64,000 nt of DNA from Streptomyces sp. NBC_00878 (GTDB taxonomy: Bacteria; Actinomycetota; Actinomycetes; Streptomycetales; Streptomycetaceae), in NCBI RefSeq assembly GCF_026341515.1, contig NZ_JAPEOK010000002.1, forward strand, positions 434,001 through 498,000, given 5' to 3'. Positions 52,654-61,776 of the stretch are shown piece after piece (positions within the stretch are counted from its first letter, which is position 1; each line of letters begins with the position of its first letter). The translations under genes and the position numbers were made by a program. The notes beneath the pieces were generated by a model, which saw nothing but the letters and a program-made list of their open reading frames with translations, was not told the origin of the DNA and did not search any database.

Positions 52654-55575
52654 ATGTCGTTCGACTCGGAATTGCGCCGACACGAGCGCGTATCCGCCGA
52701 GGAGCCAGTGGCGATCGTGGGGATCGCCGCCCTCTATCCGGGCGCGCGGGGGCCCGACGATTACTGGCAGCTGCTGAACGAGGTTTCCTCCTCCGAAAGC
52801 GCACCCCCCTCGACAGCGGGCGGTCTTGAGGACATCAAGGTCGATGTCGCACGTTTCGGCATTCCCCCGGCCCAAGCCGGGTCCATGGCCCGGATGCAGC
52901 TTCTTATGCTCGAAGCGGCCCGGCAGTGTCTGTCCGACGCCGGACATCCCGAGCGGCCGCTGTCGGCAGAGCATACCGACGTCATCACCGGGACATGCTT
53001 CGGCTTGGACCGCCAGTACGCCAACGCACTACGGATCGAAGGAAGCCGCTACGCACGAGAGGTCGAAGCGGCAGCGGCCGCGGCGGGAGCCGACACCGAC
53101 AGTGCGCGGTTGGCCGCTGAGGAATTCCGGACGCTATTGGGCCAGCGCCTTGGCGCTTCTCCGCACGACCGAGTCGGAGAAATGGCGAGCACGATTCCGG
53201 CACGGATCGCCACCGCGTTCAAGTTCCATGGCAGGACGTTCGCGGTCGAGTCGGCCGACGCGACCTCATTCGTGGGCATCGCGCAGGCTGTCGGCAACCT
53301 TCGCGCCGGACTCTCCGACGCGGCACTCGTCGTCGCCGGGCAGCGCCGAGAGGGCCCGTTCCTCGAAAAGGCCCTCCTTGCCAAGGGCCTTGGCGCCCGC
53401 GCCGCCAGCCCGTTCGCGGTGGACGGCCGTGGCTACGCGATCGGTGAGGGGGTCGGAGCCCTCTTGCTCAAGCGGGTGTCGACCGCAGTGCGCGACGGCG
53501 ATCGGATCTACGCGACGATCCTCGACTGCTCGCTTCGCCATGACGCGCGCCCAGGTGCCTTCCGCTCCTCGTCATCCGTCGACCTGCGCCGCTCGGCCGC
53601 CTCCGAGTCGCTGCGGGCGTCGGCGGTGACCGCCTCGTCGACCCAGTACGTCGAATGTGTCGGCTCCGGAATCGCCCACGAGGTCCAAGCGGAGCTCACC
53701 GCCCTCGCGGGACTCCACGAGGGCGGTGCTCCCGGGTCCGTGGCCATCGGCAGTGTGAAGGACCGCCTCGGACACACCTTCGCCAACGCGGGTGTTGCCG
53801 CGGTCACCAAAGTCGCCCTCGCGCTGCACCACCGAAGGATCCCACCGCGGCGGGCGTCGGCCGACGCGGCGGAGCACGAGCTCGACGGAACACCATTCCG
53901 CTTCCCGGACGTGGGCGAGACGTGGCAGCCGGCCGGCGAGGGACTGCCACGCCGTGCCGTCGTCCACGGGGCCTCCCTCACCGGCACCCTGTGTCACTTC
54001 GTCCTCGAAGAGCACGACCCCGGGGTGACAGAGTCCTCCACTCGGCCAGGAGCCAGGGCCGCCCGCGGAGCCGGTCCCGAAGCCAAGGCCGCAGCCGAGG
54101 CCGACGTCAGGTACCTGGACGGAGTGACCGAATCGCGCGCCGAGCCGATCGCGGTGGTGGGACTCGCCGGCAGGTTCGCCGGCTCGCCCGATGCCGAGAG
54201 TCTCTGGCGGGTTGTGCGCTCGGGCGAAAGCCAAATCGGCCCGGTGCCGGAGGCGGTGCTCGACCGGGACCTGTACTACGCACCCGGAGCGCTCAGTCTC
54301 ACCCACAGCTACACCGATCAAGGGGCCCACGTGGTGGTGCCGGACCAACCCCCGCCTGGCCTGGGGATCGTTCCCCAGCGCTATGCGGCCATGGACGCCG
54401 CGCAGCGCCTCACTCTCGACGTGGCCGCACAGCTCTTCGAGGGGCGCATCCCCGCGGTGCGACCCCAGGGCACGGCGCCGGAAAGTGCGGGCACGGGTGC
54501 CGCGTTGACAGGACGTGGTCTCGTCGCGGTAGGCAGCAACCTGGGCCTGACACGGGAGCGCCGAGCCAACACCGAACTCTGCTTGCAGGAACTGGAAGAA
54601 GCGGTCGTCGGACTCCCCGCCCTCGCCCACCTGTCCCCGCTCGGCAAGAAGACCCTCCTGACGCTGGTACGAGAGCGATCAGGAGCGTTGGACGAAGCGA
54701 TGTCGCCCGCTCTGCTCGACGGTTGCCTCGCGAGCGGTGTGGCCGCGCTGCTGGCGAACGAGTACCGGCTCGACGCGGTGCCTCTCGCCGTCGAGGCGGC
54801 GTGCGCGTCGTCCCTCGCGGCGCTCGATGTGGCCGTCGGCGCGCTTCGTTCGGGAACCGCCGACTTCGCCATCGCCGGGGGAGTCGAGTTGGCGTGCAAC
54901 ACCCGGGACATGGTCCTCTGCTCCGCGCTGGGCCTCCTCTCGCACAGCCGTAACGCGCCCTTCGACGCGGGAGCCGACGGCTTCACCCCCGGCGACGGCT
55001 GCGGCCTGTTCCTCCTCAAACGCCGCAGCGACGCGCTGCGCGACGGCGACAACATCCTCGGTCTCGTACGGGGCGTCGGCGCGTCCAACGATGCCAAGTC
55101 GCTGATCGCGCCCGACGTGGCGGGGCAGGCGCGGGCCATGGAACGGGCCTTCGCCCAGGTCGACTTCGCGCCGTCGGCCGTCGACTACCTGGAGGCCCAC
55201 GGCACCGGTACCAAGGTCGGCGACCGCGTGGAAATCGCCGCCGCCGCGCAGGTCTACGCGAGCGCGGACCGTGTCCGACCACTGGAGATCGGCTCGGCCA
55301 AGTCCTTCTTCGGCCACACCTTCGCCGCCGCGGGAAGCGCCGGACTGCTGCGCACGCTCCTCGCCCTGCGGGCCAGGACACTGCCGCCCAACACCAACCT
55401 CCACACCCTCAATCCGGCACTCGACCTCGCGGCCATCCCTGCCTCCATCTCGACCGAGCCGTCGCCGTGGACGACCCCGCCCGGGCGGCCGAGGCGCGCG
55501 GGAGTGAGCTCGTTCGGCACCGGCGGCATCAACTATCACGTGCTTCTCGAGGAACACATGGACGGAACACGATGA
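52654..55575 (+). CDS. redX: RedX, tandem ketosynthase of the bipyrrole branch
   Basis: The 973-residue protein has two ketosynthase domains and no acyltransferase. KS1 (about 17-455) has lost the catalytic Cys (D202 in VESADATS) and one His (V336 in YVECVG) but keeps K369 and H374. KS2 (about 497-968) is complete: C717 in EAACASSL, H849 in [10 protein letters not shown]883 and H888. RedX of S. coelicolor and PigJ of Serratia condense a pyrrolyl thioester with a malonyl unit in bipyrrole (MBC) synthesis. The ATG at 52654 has AGGAG. It overlaps redW by ATGA. Confidence 0.88.
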   Translation: MSFDSELRRHERVSAEEPVAIVGIAALYPGARGPDDYWQLLNEVSSSESAPPSTAGGLEDIKVDVARFGIPPAQAGSMARMQLLMLEAARQCLSDAGHPERPLSAEHTDVITGTCFGLDRQYANALRIEGSRYAREVEAAAAAAGADTDSARLAAEEFRTLLGQRLGASPHDRVGEMASTIPARIATAFKFHGRTFAVESADATSFVGIAQAVGNLRAGLSDAALVVAGQRREGPFLEKALLAKGLGARAASPFAVDGRGYAIGEGVGALLLKRVSTAVRDGDRIYATILDCSLRHDARPGAFRSSSSVDLRRSAASESLRASAVTASSTQYVECVGSGIAHEVQAELTALAGLHEGGAPGSVAIGSVKDRLGHTFANAGVAAVTKVALALHHRRIPPRRASADAAEHELDGTPFRFPDVGETWQPAGEGLPRRAVVHGASLTGTLCHFVLEEHDPGVTESSTRPGARAARGAGPEAKAAAEADVRYLDGVTESRAEPIAVVGLAGRFAGSPDAESLWRVVRSGESQIGPVPEAVLDRDLYYAPGALSLTHSYTDQGAHVVVPDQPPPGLGIVPQRYAAMDAAQRLTLDVAAQLFEGRIPAVRPQGTAPESAGTGAALTGRGLVAVGSNLGLTRERRANTELCLQELEEAVVGLPALAHLSPLGKKTLLTLVRERSGALDEAMSPALLDGCLASGVAALLANEYRLDAVPLAVEAACASSLAALDVAVGALRSGTADFAIAGGVELACNTRDMVLCSALGLLSHSRNAPFDAGADGFTPGDGCGLFLLKRRSDALRDGDNILGLVRGVGASNDAKSLIAPDVAGQARAMERAFAQVDFAPSAVDYLEAHGTGTKVGDRVEIAAAAQVYASADRVRPLEIGSAKSFFGHTFAAAGSAGLLRTLLALRARTLPPNTNLHTLNPALDLAAIPASISTEPSPWTTPPGRPRRAGVSSFGTGGINYHVLLEEHMDGTR

Positions 55576-56750
55576 ACTTCGCATTCGACGCGGACACCGA
55601 AGAGATGCGCGCCATGGTGGTGGCGTTCGCCCAGCGGGAGCTCAGCGGTGGGTACGGGCAAACCGGCCATGCCTTCGACGCCGACGACTTCCGCAGGCGC
55701 TGGCTTCTCGCCGGCAAGCAGGGCGTTGTGGGCGGTGTCATCCCCACCGAGTACGGAGGCAGCGGCCTGGACGCCGTGACCGCGTCGGCCGTCATGGAGG
55801 CCCTCGGGTACGGCTGTCCGGACACCGGCTTCGCCTTCTCCGTCGCCGCCCACCTGTTCGCCTCGCTGGTGCCCATCGTCGAGTTCGGTACGGAGGAGCA
55901 GAAGCGGCGTTGGCTGCCCGCCCTCTGCTCGGGGGAGCGGATAGCCGCGCATGGCATCACGGAGCCGGAAGCCGGGTCCGACGCGCTGAACCTGCGGACT
56001 CGCGCCGAGCGCAAGGGCGACCACTACGTTCTTCACGGCAGCAAGTGCTTCACCACGAACGCACCCGTGGCCGACGTCTTCGTCGTCCAGGCGGCGACCG
56101 ATCCCGGAGGCGGCTTCTTCGGCCTGACGGCGTTCATCGTGGAGGCCGGCACCCCCGGACTCACTGTCGGGCCGACGTACGACAAGGTCGGCCTGCGGGG
56201 CTCGCCGACGGCCGACGTGCACTTCGACGGATGCGCCGTACCTGCGGACGATGTCCTGGGCGCCGAAGGCGCGGGAGCGAGCGTGTTCTCCTCGTCCATG
56301 AAGTGGGAGCGTACGTGTCTCTTCGCCGCCTACCTCGGCGCGATGCGGCGCGTTGTGGAGTCCACGATCGACTACGCCGGAGAACGTGAGCAGTTCGGCG
56401 TGCCCATCGGGAGCTTTCAGGCGGTGAGCCACCGCCTCGTCGACATGACACTGCGTCTGGAGTCCGCCCGTCTCATGGCCTACAAGGCCGCATGGGGGCT
56501 GGCGCAGGGCAGCGAGGACGAGATCGCGCCCGCGTTGGCGAAAATCGCCGTGAGCGAGGCGGCCGTACAGGTGGGTCTCGACGCCGTTCAGCTGCGCGGT
56601 GCGCTCGGCATGCTGGAGGGAGAAGCCGAGACCCTGCTGCGCGACGCGCTTCCCTCACGGGTCTTCTCCGGCACCAACGAGATCCAGAAGAACAACATCG
56701 CGCGTGCGCTGGGGCTGGGTGGCAACCGCCGCCCGGCCAGGCGGCGTTGA
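55572..56750 (+). CDS. redW: RedW, prolyl-carrier-protein dehydrogenase (acyl-CoA dehydrogenase fold)
   Basis: The 392-residue flavoprotein has acyl-CoA dehydrogenase signatures: [10 protein letters not shown] and [13 protein letters not shown], ending [20 protein letters not shown]. At the MCAD-type catalytic Glu position it has Ser (S366 in FSGT). A Glu at E246 in KWERTCLF could serve as base, as in isovaleryl-CoA dehydrogenases. RedW is known to oxidise prolyl-RedO to pyrrolyl-RedO with FAD. Start is coupled to redX (ATGA). Confidence 0.88.
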   Translation: MNFAFDADTEEMRAMVVAFAQRELSGGYGQTGHAFDADDFRRRWLLAGKQGVVGGVIPTEYGGSGLDAVTASAVMEALGYGCPDTGFAFSVAAHLFASLVPIVEFGTEEQKRRWLPALCSGERIAAHGITEPEAGSDALNLRTRAERKGDHYVLHGSKCFTTNAPVADVFVVQAATDPGGGFFGLTAFIVEAGTPGLTVGPTYDKVGLRGSPTADVHFDGCAVPADDVLGAEGAGASVFSSSMKWERTCLFAAYLGAMRRVVESTIDYAGEREQFGVPIGSFQAVSHRLVDMTLRLESARLMAYKAAWGLAQGSEDEIAPALAKIAVSEAAVQVGLDAVQLRGALGMLEGEAETLLRDALPSRVFSGTNEIQKNNIARALGLGGNRRPARRR

Positions 56751-56801
56751 CCGCACCGCCGCCGATCCATTCGACCTGTCTGATCAAGCCTGGAGGACAC
56801 T

Positions 56802-57143
56802 GTGGCGATCATTGTTCATCGAATCCGTCTGCACGACGGTGTGGAACCCGCACGCTTCGAGACGTGGGTACGGGACGTCGACTACGCGACCTGTCCGGAG
56901 TTGCCCAGTGTCGTGTCGTTCAGCGTCCAGCGGGTCGTGGAGGAAAGTCGTGGCGACGCCGGACCAACTGTCGGCGGCGAGTCCTGCCACTTCTTCGAGA
57001 TCATAGAGGTGACCAGCCGCGAGGCATTCGAGCAGGACATGAGGACCGTCCAATTTCAGGGGCTTGTGACGGAATTCGACAAGATGGCGAAGGTCGTCGA
57101 CGAGACAGTGGGGGAGCGCGTGGGGACCGGCTACACCGCGTAA
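56802..57143 (+). CDS. redY: RedY-like small protein
   Basis: The 113-residue protein (GTG start after TGGAGGA) begins MAIIVHRIRLHDGVEPARFE. It matches the RedY family: a compact alpha+beta protein likely with a dimeric barrel fold, with SCHFFEIIEVTSREAFEQDM in the middle. RedY is part of the red cluster in S. coelicolor and its homologues occur in other pathways, where a small catalytic or binding role is suspected. It is the last gene of the redD-X-W-Y unit and convergent with redZ, 31 bp away. Confidence 0.82.
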   Translation: MAIIVHRIRLHDGVEPARFETWVRDVDYATCPELPSVVSFSVQRVVEESRGDAGPTVGGESCHFFEIIEVTSREAFEQDMRTVQFQGLVTEFDKMAKVVDETVGERVGTGYTA

Positions 57144-57174
57144 ACCTTCACGCCTTTCAAGTTTGAAGTGTGCA

Positions 57175-57858
57175 TCAACGTGCTGAGCTGCCGTGCTCCG
57201 CGGTTTTTGAATTTCGTCCAATGGCTGAGATGAGACCTGTCTCGTAAGCCACGGCCACAGCTTGGGCGCGGGTGCCCACGCCGAGCTTTCTCAGTAAGTG
57301 GTGAACGTGGGATCTGACGGTTGCCGTGGAAATCGAGAGTTTCTCCGAGATCTCGGCATTGGATTTCCCCTGGGTGAGCAGGACGATCACTTCGGTTTCC
57401 CGCGGTGTCAGCGCGGCCGCGACGCTCGTGGCGAGAGCGGAAGGAGGGCGGTCCGGCAGGCGGTCGAGGTTCTGTCGTGCCACCGCGGGCATGATGACCG
57501 CTCCCCCCGCGCTGACGGTCCTGAGGACATGCATCAGTTCGTCCGCCGAGGTGTTGGGGGAGAGGACCGCGCGCACGCCGAGACAGAGGGCATCGATGAA
57601 GTGAGGCGCGTTCTCGGCCTTGGCGATGAGGATGACCTTGGTGAGAGCGGCCAGGGCGGAGAGCTCGCGCTTGGTCTCCGCGGTCAGCGTGGGAGCCACG
57701 ATGACAAGGATGTCGGGCGACGCGTCTGCGGCGGCTGCAGCGGACTCACGGCAGGTGGTGTAGCCGACGATGGCGATGTCGGGCTGCCGGTCGAGCAGTG
57801 CCGCCATGCCGGCGCCCACGATCGTCTCCTTGCAGCAAACGAGTACACGAATGCTCAT
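57175..57858 (-). CDS. redZ: RedZ, atypical response regulator of the red cluster
   Basis: The 227-residue protein has a receiver-like N-domain (MSIRVLVCCKETIVGAGMAA) lacking the acidic pocket and phospho-Asp (CCKETI at the DD site; ILVIVAP at the phospho-Asp site). Its LuxR HTH runs TPRETEVIVLLTQGKSNAEI to TATVRSHVHHLLRK. It is thus an atypical regulator, as RedZ of S. coelicolor, which activates redD and is thought to sense the end product. Codon 188 is TTA (57295-57297), the known bldA control point of the pathway. The start follows GGGGGG. Confidence 0.88.
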   Translation of the reverse strand: MSIRVLVCCKETIVGAGMAALLDRQPDIAIVGYTTCRESAAAAADASPDILVIVAPTLTAETKRELSALAALTKVILIAKAENAPHFIDALCLGVRAVLSPNTSADELMHVLRTVSAGGAVIMPAVARQNLDRLPDRPPSALATSVAAALTPRETEVIVLLTQGKSNAEISEKLSISTATVRSHVHHLLRKLGVGTRAQAVAVAYETGLISAIGRNSKTAEHGSSAR

Positions 57859-58272
57859 CGGGCACCCCCCTGGGGGAGGTGACGCGCCGCTGGTTTGGTT
57901 AACCGGCGAGTAGCTTTCGGGTGTTGTCTCTCGTTGTGGCGCAAGGGCTGGTGCCTCCCCCGAGAATGGCGCTATGGTGCGCGCTTCAGAAACTCCTCGT
58001 CGCTTCTCGGCCGTCAATTGCGTCTGCCGTTTATTGGTTTCGCAACATTTCAACCGATCAGCTAATCGAGGCTAGCATGTGGAGGCATAAAAACACTCCC
58101 CTTTGGTTCACCCTGGAGTGTCCGTGCAGGTGGCTAGTCGCATGCGAATTACACAGGTTGCAGTCGCGACGATCGTCGTTGGCGTGGCCGGATCGAAGAC
58201 AGATGCAATCAGAGGGAGTCGATTTTGGCCATACCGCTTTGCGTGGCTTGGACCGGCTGCGTCAGATTCAGG
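57859..58272. promoter_or_regulatory. redZ upstream region
   Basis: This 414-bp gene-free stretch between redZ and redV (both minus strand) is lower in GC, especially at 58015-58110, and holds A/T-rich blocks such as CATAAAAACACTCC. No convincing ORF was found; frames here have non-Streptomyces codon use. It should contain the redZ promoter and the end of the redV transcript. Confidence 0.5.
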
Positions 58273-59541
58273 TCAGATCCGGCGCAGCGCGACGCCGGCG
58301 GCCCGGCGTGGTGAGGGCGGGAACTCGGTCGTCGGGCGACCCAGACGGCTTACGAAGAACGCGCGGCCGGGCAGCCGCAGTCCGTCCTCCAGCTCGGCCC
58401 GCAGATCGTCGTGCTGCAGGACCACGCTGACGGGGTGCAGCACGAGCCCCGCGTCGGTGGCACGCAGCCAGTAGTCGGCCAGTTGGGCGCCGCCGCGGAC
58501 GACAGCTTCGGGGCTCGGCGCCCTGTCGGCGAAGCTCATGGCGACGATCGCCGGTGACGGCCGCACCATGCGGGCGAGTCCCCGGGCGAGTACACGGTGG
58601 TAGCCCACGTGTCGCAGCACCCGCATCGTCAGGGGCGCGAGCGCGATGCGCATGGCGTTCCGGCGGGGCCACGACATCGGTCCGAACAAGTGGCTGAGGG
58701 GGAACCCGTCACCATGCGCTTCGGCGTCGGCCCGGCTCCAGCGTACGAAGGAGTGTGTCTCCCGCCAGGCCGACGGGTGGCTGAAATCGCGGCCTCCGTG
58801 CCGGGCGACGAAGTCGGCGAAATCCGCGCGCTCGGTCTCCGTGACCAGGTGCCGCACGGTGACGTCCGCTCCTGCCGCCGCGGCGGTGGAGGGTGCCGAA
58901 AGCCCGGCGAGCGTCGCCGGGTCGATGCCTTCGCGGTGGTAGGGTGCCCGGTTGGTACGCCGGGCACGCGCGGTGCTGTGCAGTTCGGCAAGGCTGCCGG
59001 CGGGTTCGTCCGTCCGGCGCAGGCGGACGGCACACAGGGGAGACCAACTCGTCGGCCAGGTACCGCCGAGTGCCCAGTCCTCGTCGCCCTCCCCGTCCGT
59101 GCCGCCCTCCCCGGTCCCACTCCCGTCCGGAAACCGGTCGGCGAACCGGAAGCCGTCTGCCGACCAGCCCTGAGCGGCCAGAGCCCGCAGCAGGATCTGC
59201 CAGTAGGCGCCGCAACTGATCACCATCTCGACGGCGTGGGCGGGGAGGGAGGTGAGCTGCCTCTCGTGGTCGACGGCCAGGATCAGGTACTCGTCCTCTG
59301 CCGCACCGTCGTGGCCGTCATGGCCGTCGCGGCCCGAAGTGTCGCCCGAGGGCCCTCCGGTCAGCGCCGCCGCTGCCTCGCGTGCGTCACGACCCGCGGG
59401 CCAGGCGACCGCCCAGGGCTGGCAGTTGTGTGACGACGGGCTGAGCGCGGCGATCTCGGCCGCCTTGTGAAGCGCGTGCTCGAAGACCGCCCGCCGCGCC
59501 ACTGAGGTGGGCCGGGCCGGCGATGTCTCAGCGGATGTCAC
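58273..59541 (-). CDS. redV: RedV, nitroreductase-like flavoprotein
   Basis: The 422-residue protein (GTG start with GGGAG upstream) has a nitroreductase-like core: KAAEIAALSPSSHNCQPW near the N-terminus, TARARRTNRAPYHREGIDPA, and C-terminal GGAQLADYWLRATDAGLVLH. An Asp/Gly-rich insert near residue 70 contains a GHD repeat. In S. coelicolor RedV is an oxidoreductase thought to act on the bipyrrole branch. Next upstream is redU, 14 bp away. Confidence 0.82.
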   Translation of the reverse strand: MTSAETSPARPTSVARRAVFEHALHKAAEIAALSPSSHNCQPWAVAWPAGRDAREAAAALTGGPSGDTSGRDGHDGHDGAAEDEYLILAVDHERQLTSLPAHAVEMVISCGAYWQILLRALAAQGWSADGFRFADRFPDGSGTGEGGTDGEGDEDWALGGTWPTSWSPLCAVRLRRTDEPAGSLAELHSTARARRTNRAPYHREGIDPATLAGLSAPSTAAAAGADVTVRHLVTETERADFADFVARHGGRDFSHPSAWRETHSFVRWSRADAEAHGDGFPLSHLFGPMSWPRRNAMRIALAPLTMRVLRHVGYHRVLARGLARMVRPSPAIVAMSFADRAPSPEAVVRGGAQLADYWLRATDAGLVLHPVSVVLQHDDLRAELEDGLRLPGRAFFVSRLGRPTTEFPPSPRRAAGVALRRI

Positions 59542-59555
59542 GGATGCTGCGCTCC

Positions 59556-60332
59556 CTACTGCCACACCAGGGCCATGGAGTAACCGTTGATTTCCCGCGC
59601 CCAGCTGTCGAAACGGGTGTCGTCCGCCCAGGGGACATGACGTCGCAGTCCCGGCCCCGCGTGCCAGGAGAACCGTCCGTCGGGCCGCCACCTGATCAGC
59701 TCGACCTCGCGCGTGTCGACCCGCAGGCCGAATCCGAAGTGCTTGAGTACGGCCTCCTTGCACGCCCAGCGCAGTGACAGCGGCATGGTGTCCACACTGC
59801 TGAGCCCGGGGTCCTCCGCGGCATCCCGTGGCAGGGACAGCAACTCGGCAAGCACGGGCGGCACTTGGCGGCCGCGTTCGACGTCGATACCGACGGCACG
59901 CGGCCCGCAGGCGGCAACCGCGAAGTCGGCCGAGTGGGACAGTCCCACCTCGACCGGGGCGTTGACGACGGGCTTTCCCGCGCGCATTCCGTCCGGGACG
60001 ACGCCGACTTCGATGCCGCGCGTGCAGAGGGACACGCCGATGTGCCGCTGCTGGTAGGCGAACACGCTGTGTTTGATGGCCAGTCGCCCGGCCAGCCACT
60101 CCAGACGCCGTTTACGTATCCGCAGCTCCGCCGCCCGGGCGAGCTCGTCCGTGCTGAGATGCCGGGCCTCGATCACCGTACGGGCCGCGTCGTCGAGTTC
60201 GCGTACCCAGGCGATCGAGACCACCGCGATCGTCAGCGGGCCCCGTACATGGCTGATGCGCAGCGGACGCGACGGGTCGAGAGTCACGCTCTCGTCGAGG
60301 CCCGGTGCCGGAGCGCGGGCCAACGACGCCAT
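59556..60332 (-). CDS. redU: RedU, Sfp-type 4'-phosphopantetheinyl transferase
   Basis: The 258-residue protein has the Sfp signatures: RAVGIDVERGR (Mg-binding, 146-156) and RWACKEAVLKHFGFGL (188-203), plus LSHSADFAVAAC. It transfers phosphopantetheine from CoA to carrier proteins; RedU in S. coelicolor is needed for the bipyrrole branch carrier. ATG 60332 with GGTGAG is chosen, though GTG 60344 is also possible. It lies between redT (14 bp upstream) and redV. Confidence 0.9.
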   Translation of the reverse strand: MASLARAPAPGLDESVTLDPSRPLRISHVRGPLTIAVVSIAWVRELDDAARTVIEARHLSTDELARAAELRIRKRRLEWLAGRLAIKHSVFAYQQRHIGVSLCTRGIEVGVVPDGMRAGKPVVNAPVEVGLSHSADFAVAACGPRAVGIDVERGRQVPPVLAELLSLPRDAAEDPGLSSVDTMPLSLRWACKEAVLKHFGFGLRVDTREVELIRWRPDGRFSWHAGPGLRRHVPWADDTRFDSWAREINGYSMALVWQ

Positions 60333-60346
60333 CGCCGCACTCACCG

Positions 60347-61237
60347 TCAGCGGTCCACGGGCGGCGGCAGGAGGAACGGGTACGTACGACGCCTGATCCT
60401 GCGGTGCCAGAAACGGTCGGCCTGGCGCAACCGCTGGATCAGCTCCCACATCCGGGCGTCGCCGCGGTAGTACGCGGCGACCTCCTCCGCCGTGATCGGC
60501 TTGGCCAGACGCGCGTTGGCCTGTTCCAGGAACGCCGGAATCAGTGCGTCGAGCCGTTCCTTGTGGAGGTTGCCGAGGAAGTCCAGGAGCACGCCGCGGG
60601 TCTCGTAGAACTTGTCGAAGATCGACTTGGTCATCGAGAGACGGACGGCGTCGCGGAGGAACCAGGGCAGCGAGGAGAAGAAGAGTCGGACATCGAGCCG
60701 TTCACGGCCCCGGGCGTCGCGCATCAGGGGGGTGGTGACATCGAGGTAGATCAGCTCGCCGTCGACCTCGACCCAGTTGGTGGCCTGCGCGTCGAGGCCG
60801 AGAGCGGGGTCCACCGCGCCGTCGACCTGATCCAGGAACCGGGAGAAGAAGTCCTTGGCCCAGGTCTCGCCCTCGGTGTGCAGAAGCCTGGAGCACAGGC
60901 GCTGTGACGGCAGTTCACGCTGCAGGCAGTAGGCGGTGATCCCGCCCGACGGATGGTGTGTGTGCCACACCTTGGTCTCGGCGACGTTGACCCCGCTGCC
61001 GGACAGGCGCCGCAGGTACTCGTCCAGCCCCTCTTGGTAGCGCTCGAAGCGTCCGCGGTCCGGAAAGACCGGCAGCCGCTTGCAGGCGAAGGCGCCCTGG
61101 TCGGTCCGGAGCCTGAGGACCAGGGAGACTTCGCCGTAGCCGAGCACATCGAGGGCGCTGTCGTCGGTGGTTCGCAGAGCGGCTTGAACCTGCGCTTCGA
61201 GCCGTGCGAGTTCGGTGTGAGGAACGGTGAAGGACAT
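60347..61237 (-). CDS. redT: RedT, unknown protein of the red cluster
   Basis: The 296-residue protein begins MSFTVPHTELARLEAQVQAA and shows kinase-like features: a glycine-rich strand DVLGYGEVSLVLRLRTDQGA, a Lys in FACKRLP and an Asp-containing strand ELIYLDVTTPLMRD. The canonical kinase catalytic triad is not convincing. It resembles the DUF6206-type proteins found beside condensing enzymes. Its position corresponds to redT of S. coelicolor, whose function is unknown. It is 10 bp downstream of redS. Confidence 0.75.
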   Translation of the reverse strand: MSFTVPHTELARLEAQVQAALRTTDDSALDVLGYGEVSLVLRLRTDQGAFACKRLPVFPDRGRFERYQEGLDEYLRRLSGSGVNVAETKVWHTHHPSGGITAYCLQRELPSQRLCSRLLHTEGETWAKDFFSRFLDQVDGAVDPALGLDAQATNWVEVDGELIYLDVTTPLMRDARGRERLDVRLFFSSLPWFLRDAVRLSMTKSIFDKFYETRGVLLDFLGNLHKERLDALIPAFLEQANARLAKPITAEEVAAYYRGDARMWELIQRLRQADRFWHRRIRRRTYPFLLPPPVDR

Positions 61238-61247
61238 GGGGTGTCCC

Positions 61248-61715
61248 TTAGCTTCGGTTGTCGTTCCCGGCTCGGGCGGTGGCCCCTGGGGACGTGGACG
61301 GGGACGGTGCGCGGCGGTGCAGTACGAGGAGGTAGATGGCGGCGGCGAAGAACGCGGCGTCGAGCACCAGGATCTGCGGCGCGCTGCTGACGAGGATGAT
61401 GACGAAGCAGACCATCATCAGCAGTTGGCCGTAGATGGCTGCGACCACCAGTTTCTGGTTCAGGATGAGCACCGCGCCGCTCGCGACCATGGCCGCCGCG
61501 ACAAAGACGGTGACCCCCATGGGGTGGTCGGCGAGCCACTCGGTGAACGGGCCGAGGACGGCGGCGCCGCCGTTCGCGTCGGCGGCATCGTCGAGGCGCT
61601 GCTCGACCGATTCCAGTTCGGGGAAGAACTTGCCGATGCCCGCGAGGATGTAGAGAACACCGACGATGCGTTGGAGGAGCAGGTTTCGTCTGGTCACCTG
61701 ACGGAGTCTTCCCAT
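61248..61715 (-). CDS. redS: RedS, DoxX-like membrane protein
   Basis: The 155-residue protein has four membrane helices (LQRIVGVLYILAGIGKFFPE; VTVFVAAAMVASGAVLIL; KLVVAAIYGQLLMMVCFVII; LDAAFFAAAIYLLVL) and a charged C-terminus. It resembles DoxX/SURF4-type proteins. Position matches redS, a gene of unknown role in S. coelicolor. A membrane role in prodiginine handling is only a guess. Confidence 0.7.
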   Translation of the reverse strand: MGRLRQVTRRNLLLQRIVGVLYILAGIGKFFPELESVEQRLDDAADANGGAAVLGPFTEWLADHPMGVTVFVAAAMVASGAVLILNQKLVVAAIYGQLLMMVCFVIILVSSAPQILVLDAAFFAAAIYLLVLHRRAPSPSTSPGATARAGNDNRS

Positions 61716-61776
61716 GTCGTGGCCGATGGGGCGGGGCTCTTTTCGGACAAGAAGTCACGTCCGTGCTTGCTGCGAC

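Noticed and set aside
57144..57174. TTCAA-TTGAA motif as a terminator between redY and redZ.
   Set aside because: The stem is only 5 bp and A/T-rich, too weak to claim.
58103..58474. A 123-codon frame in the redZ-redV gap.
   Set aside because: Codon use is unlike the neighbours, it overlaps redV antisense and has no ribosome-binding site or recognised domain.
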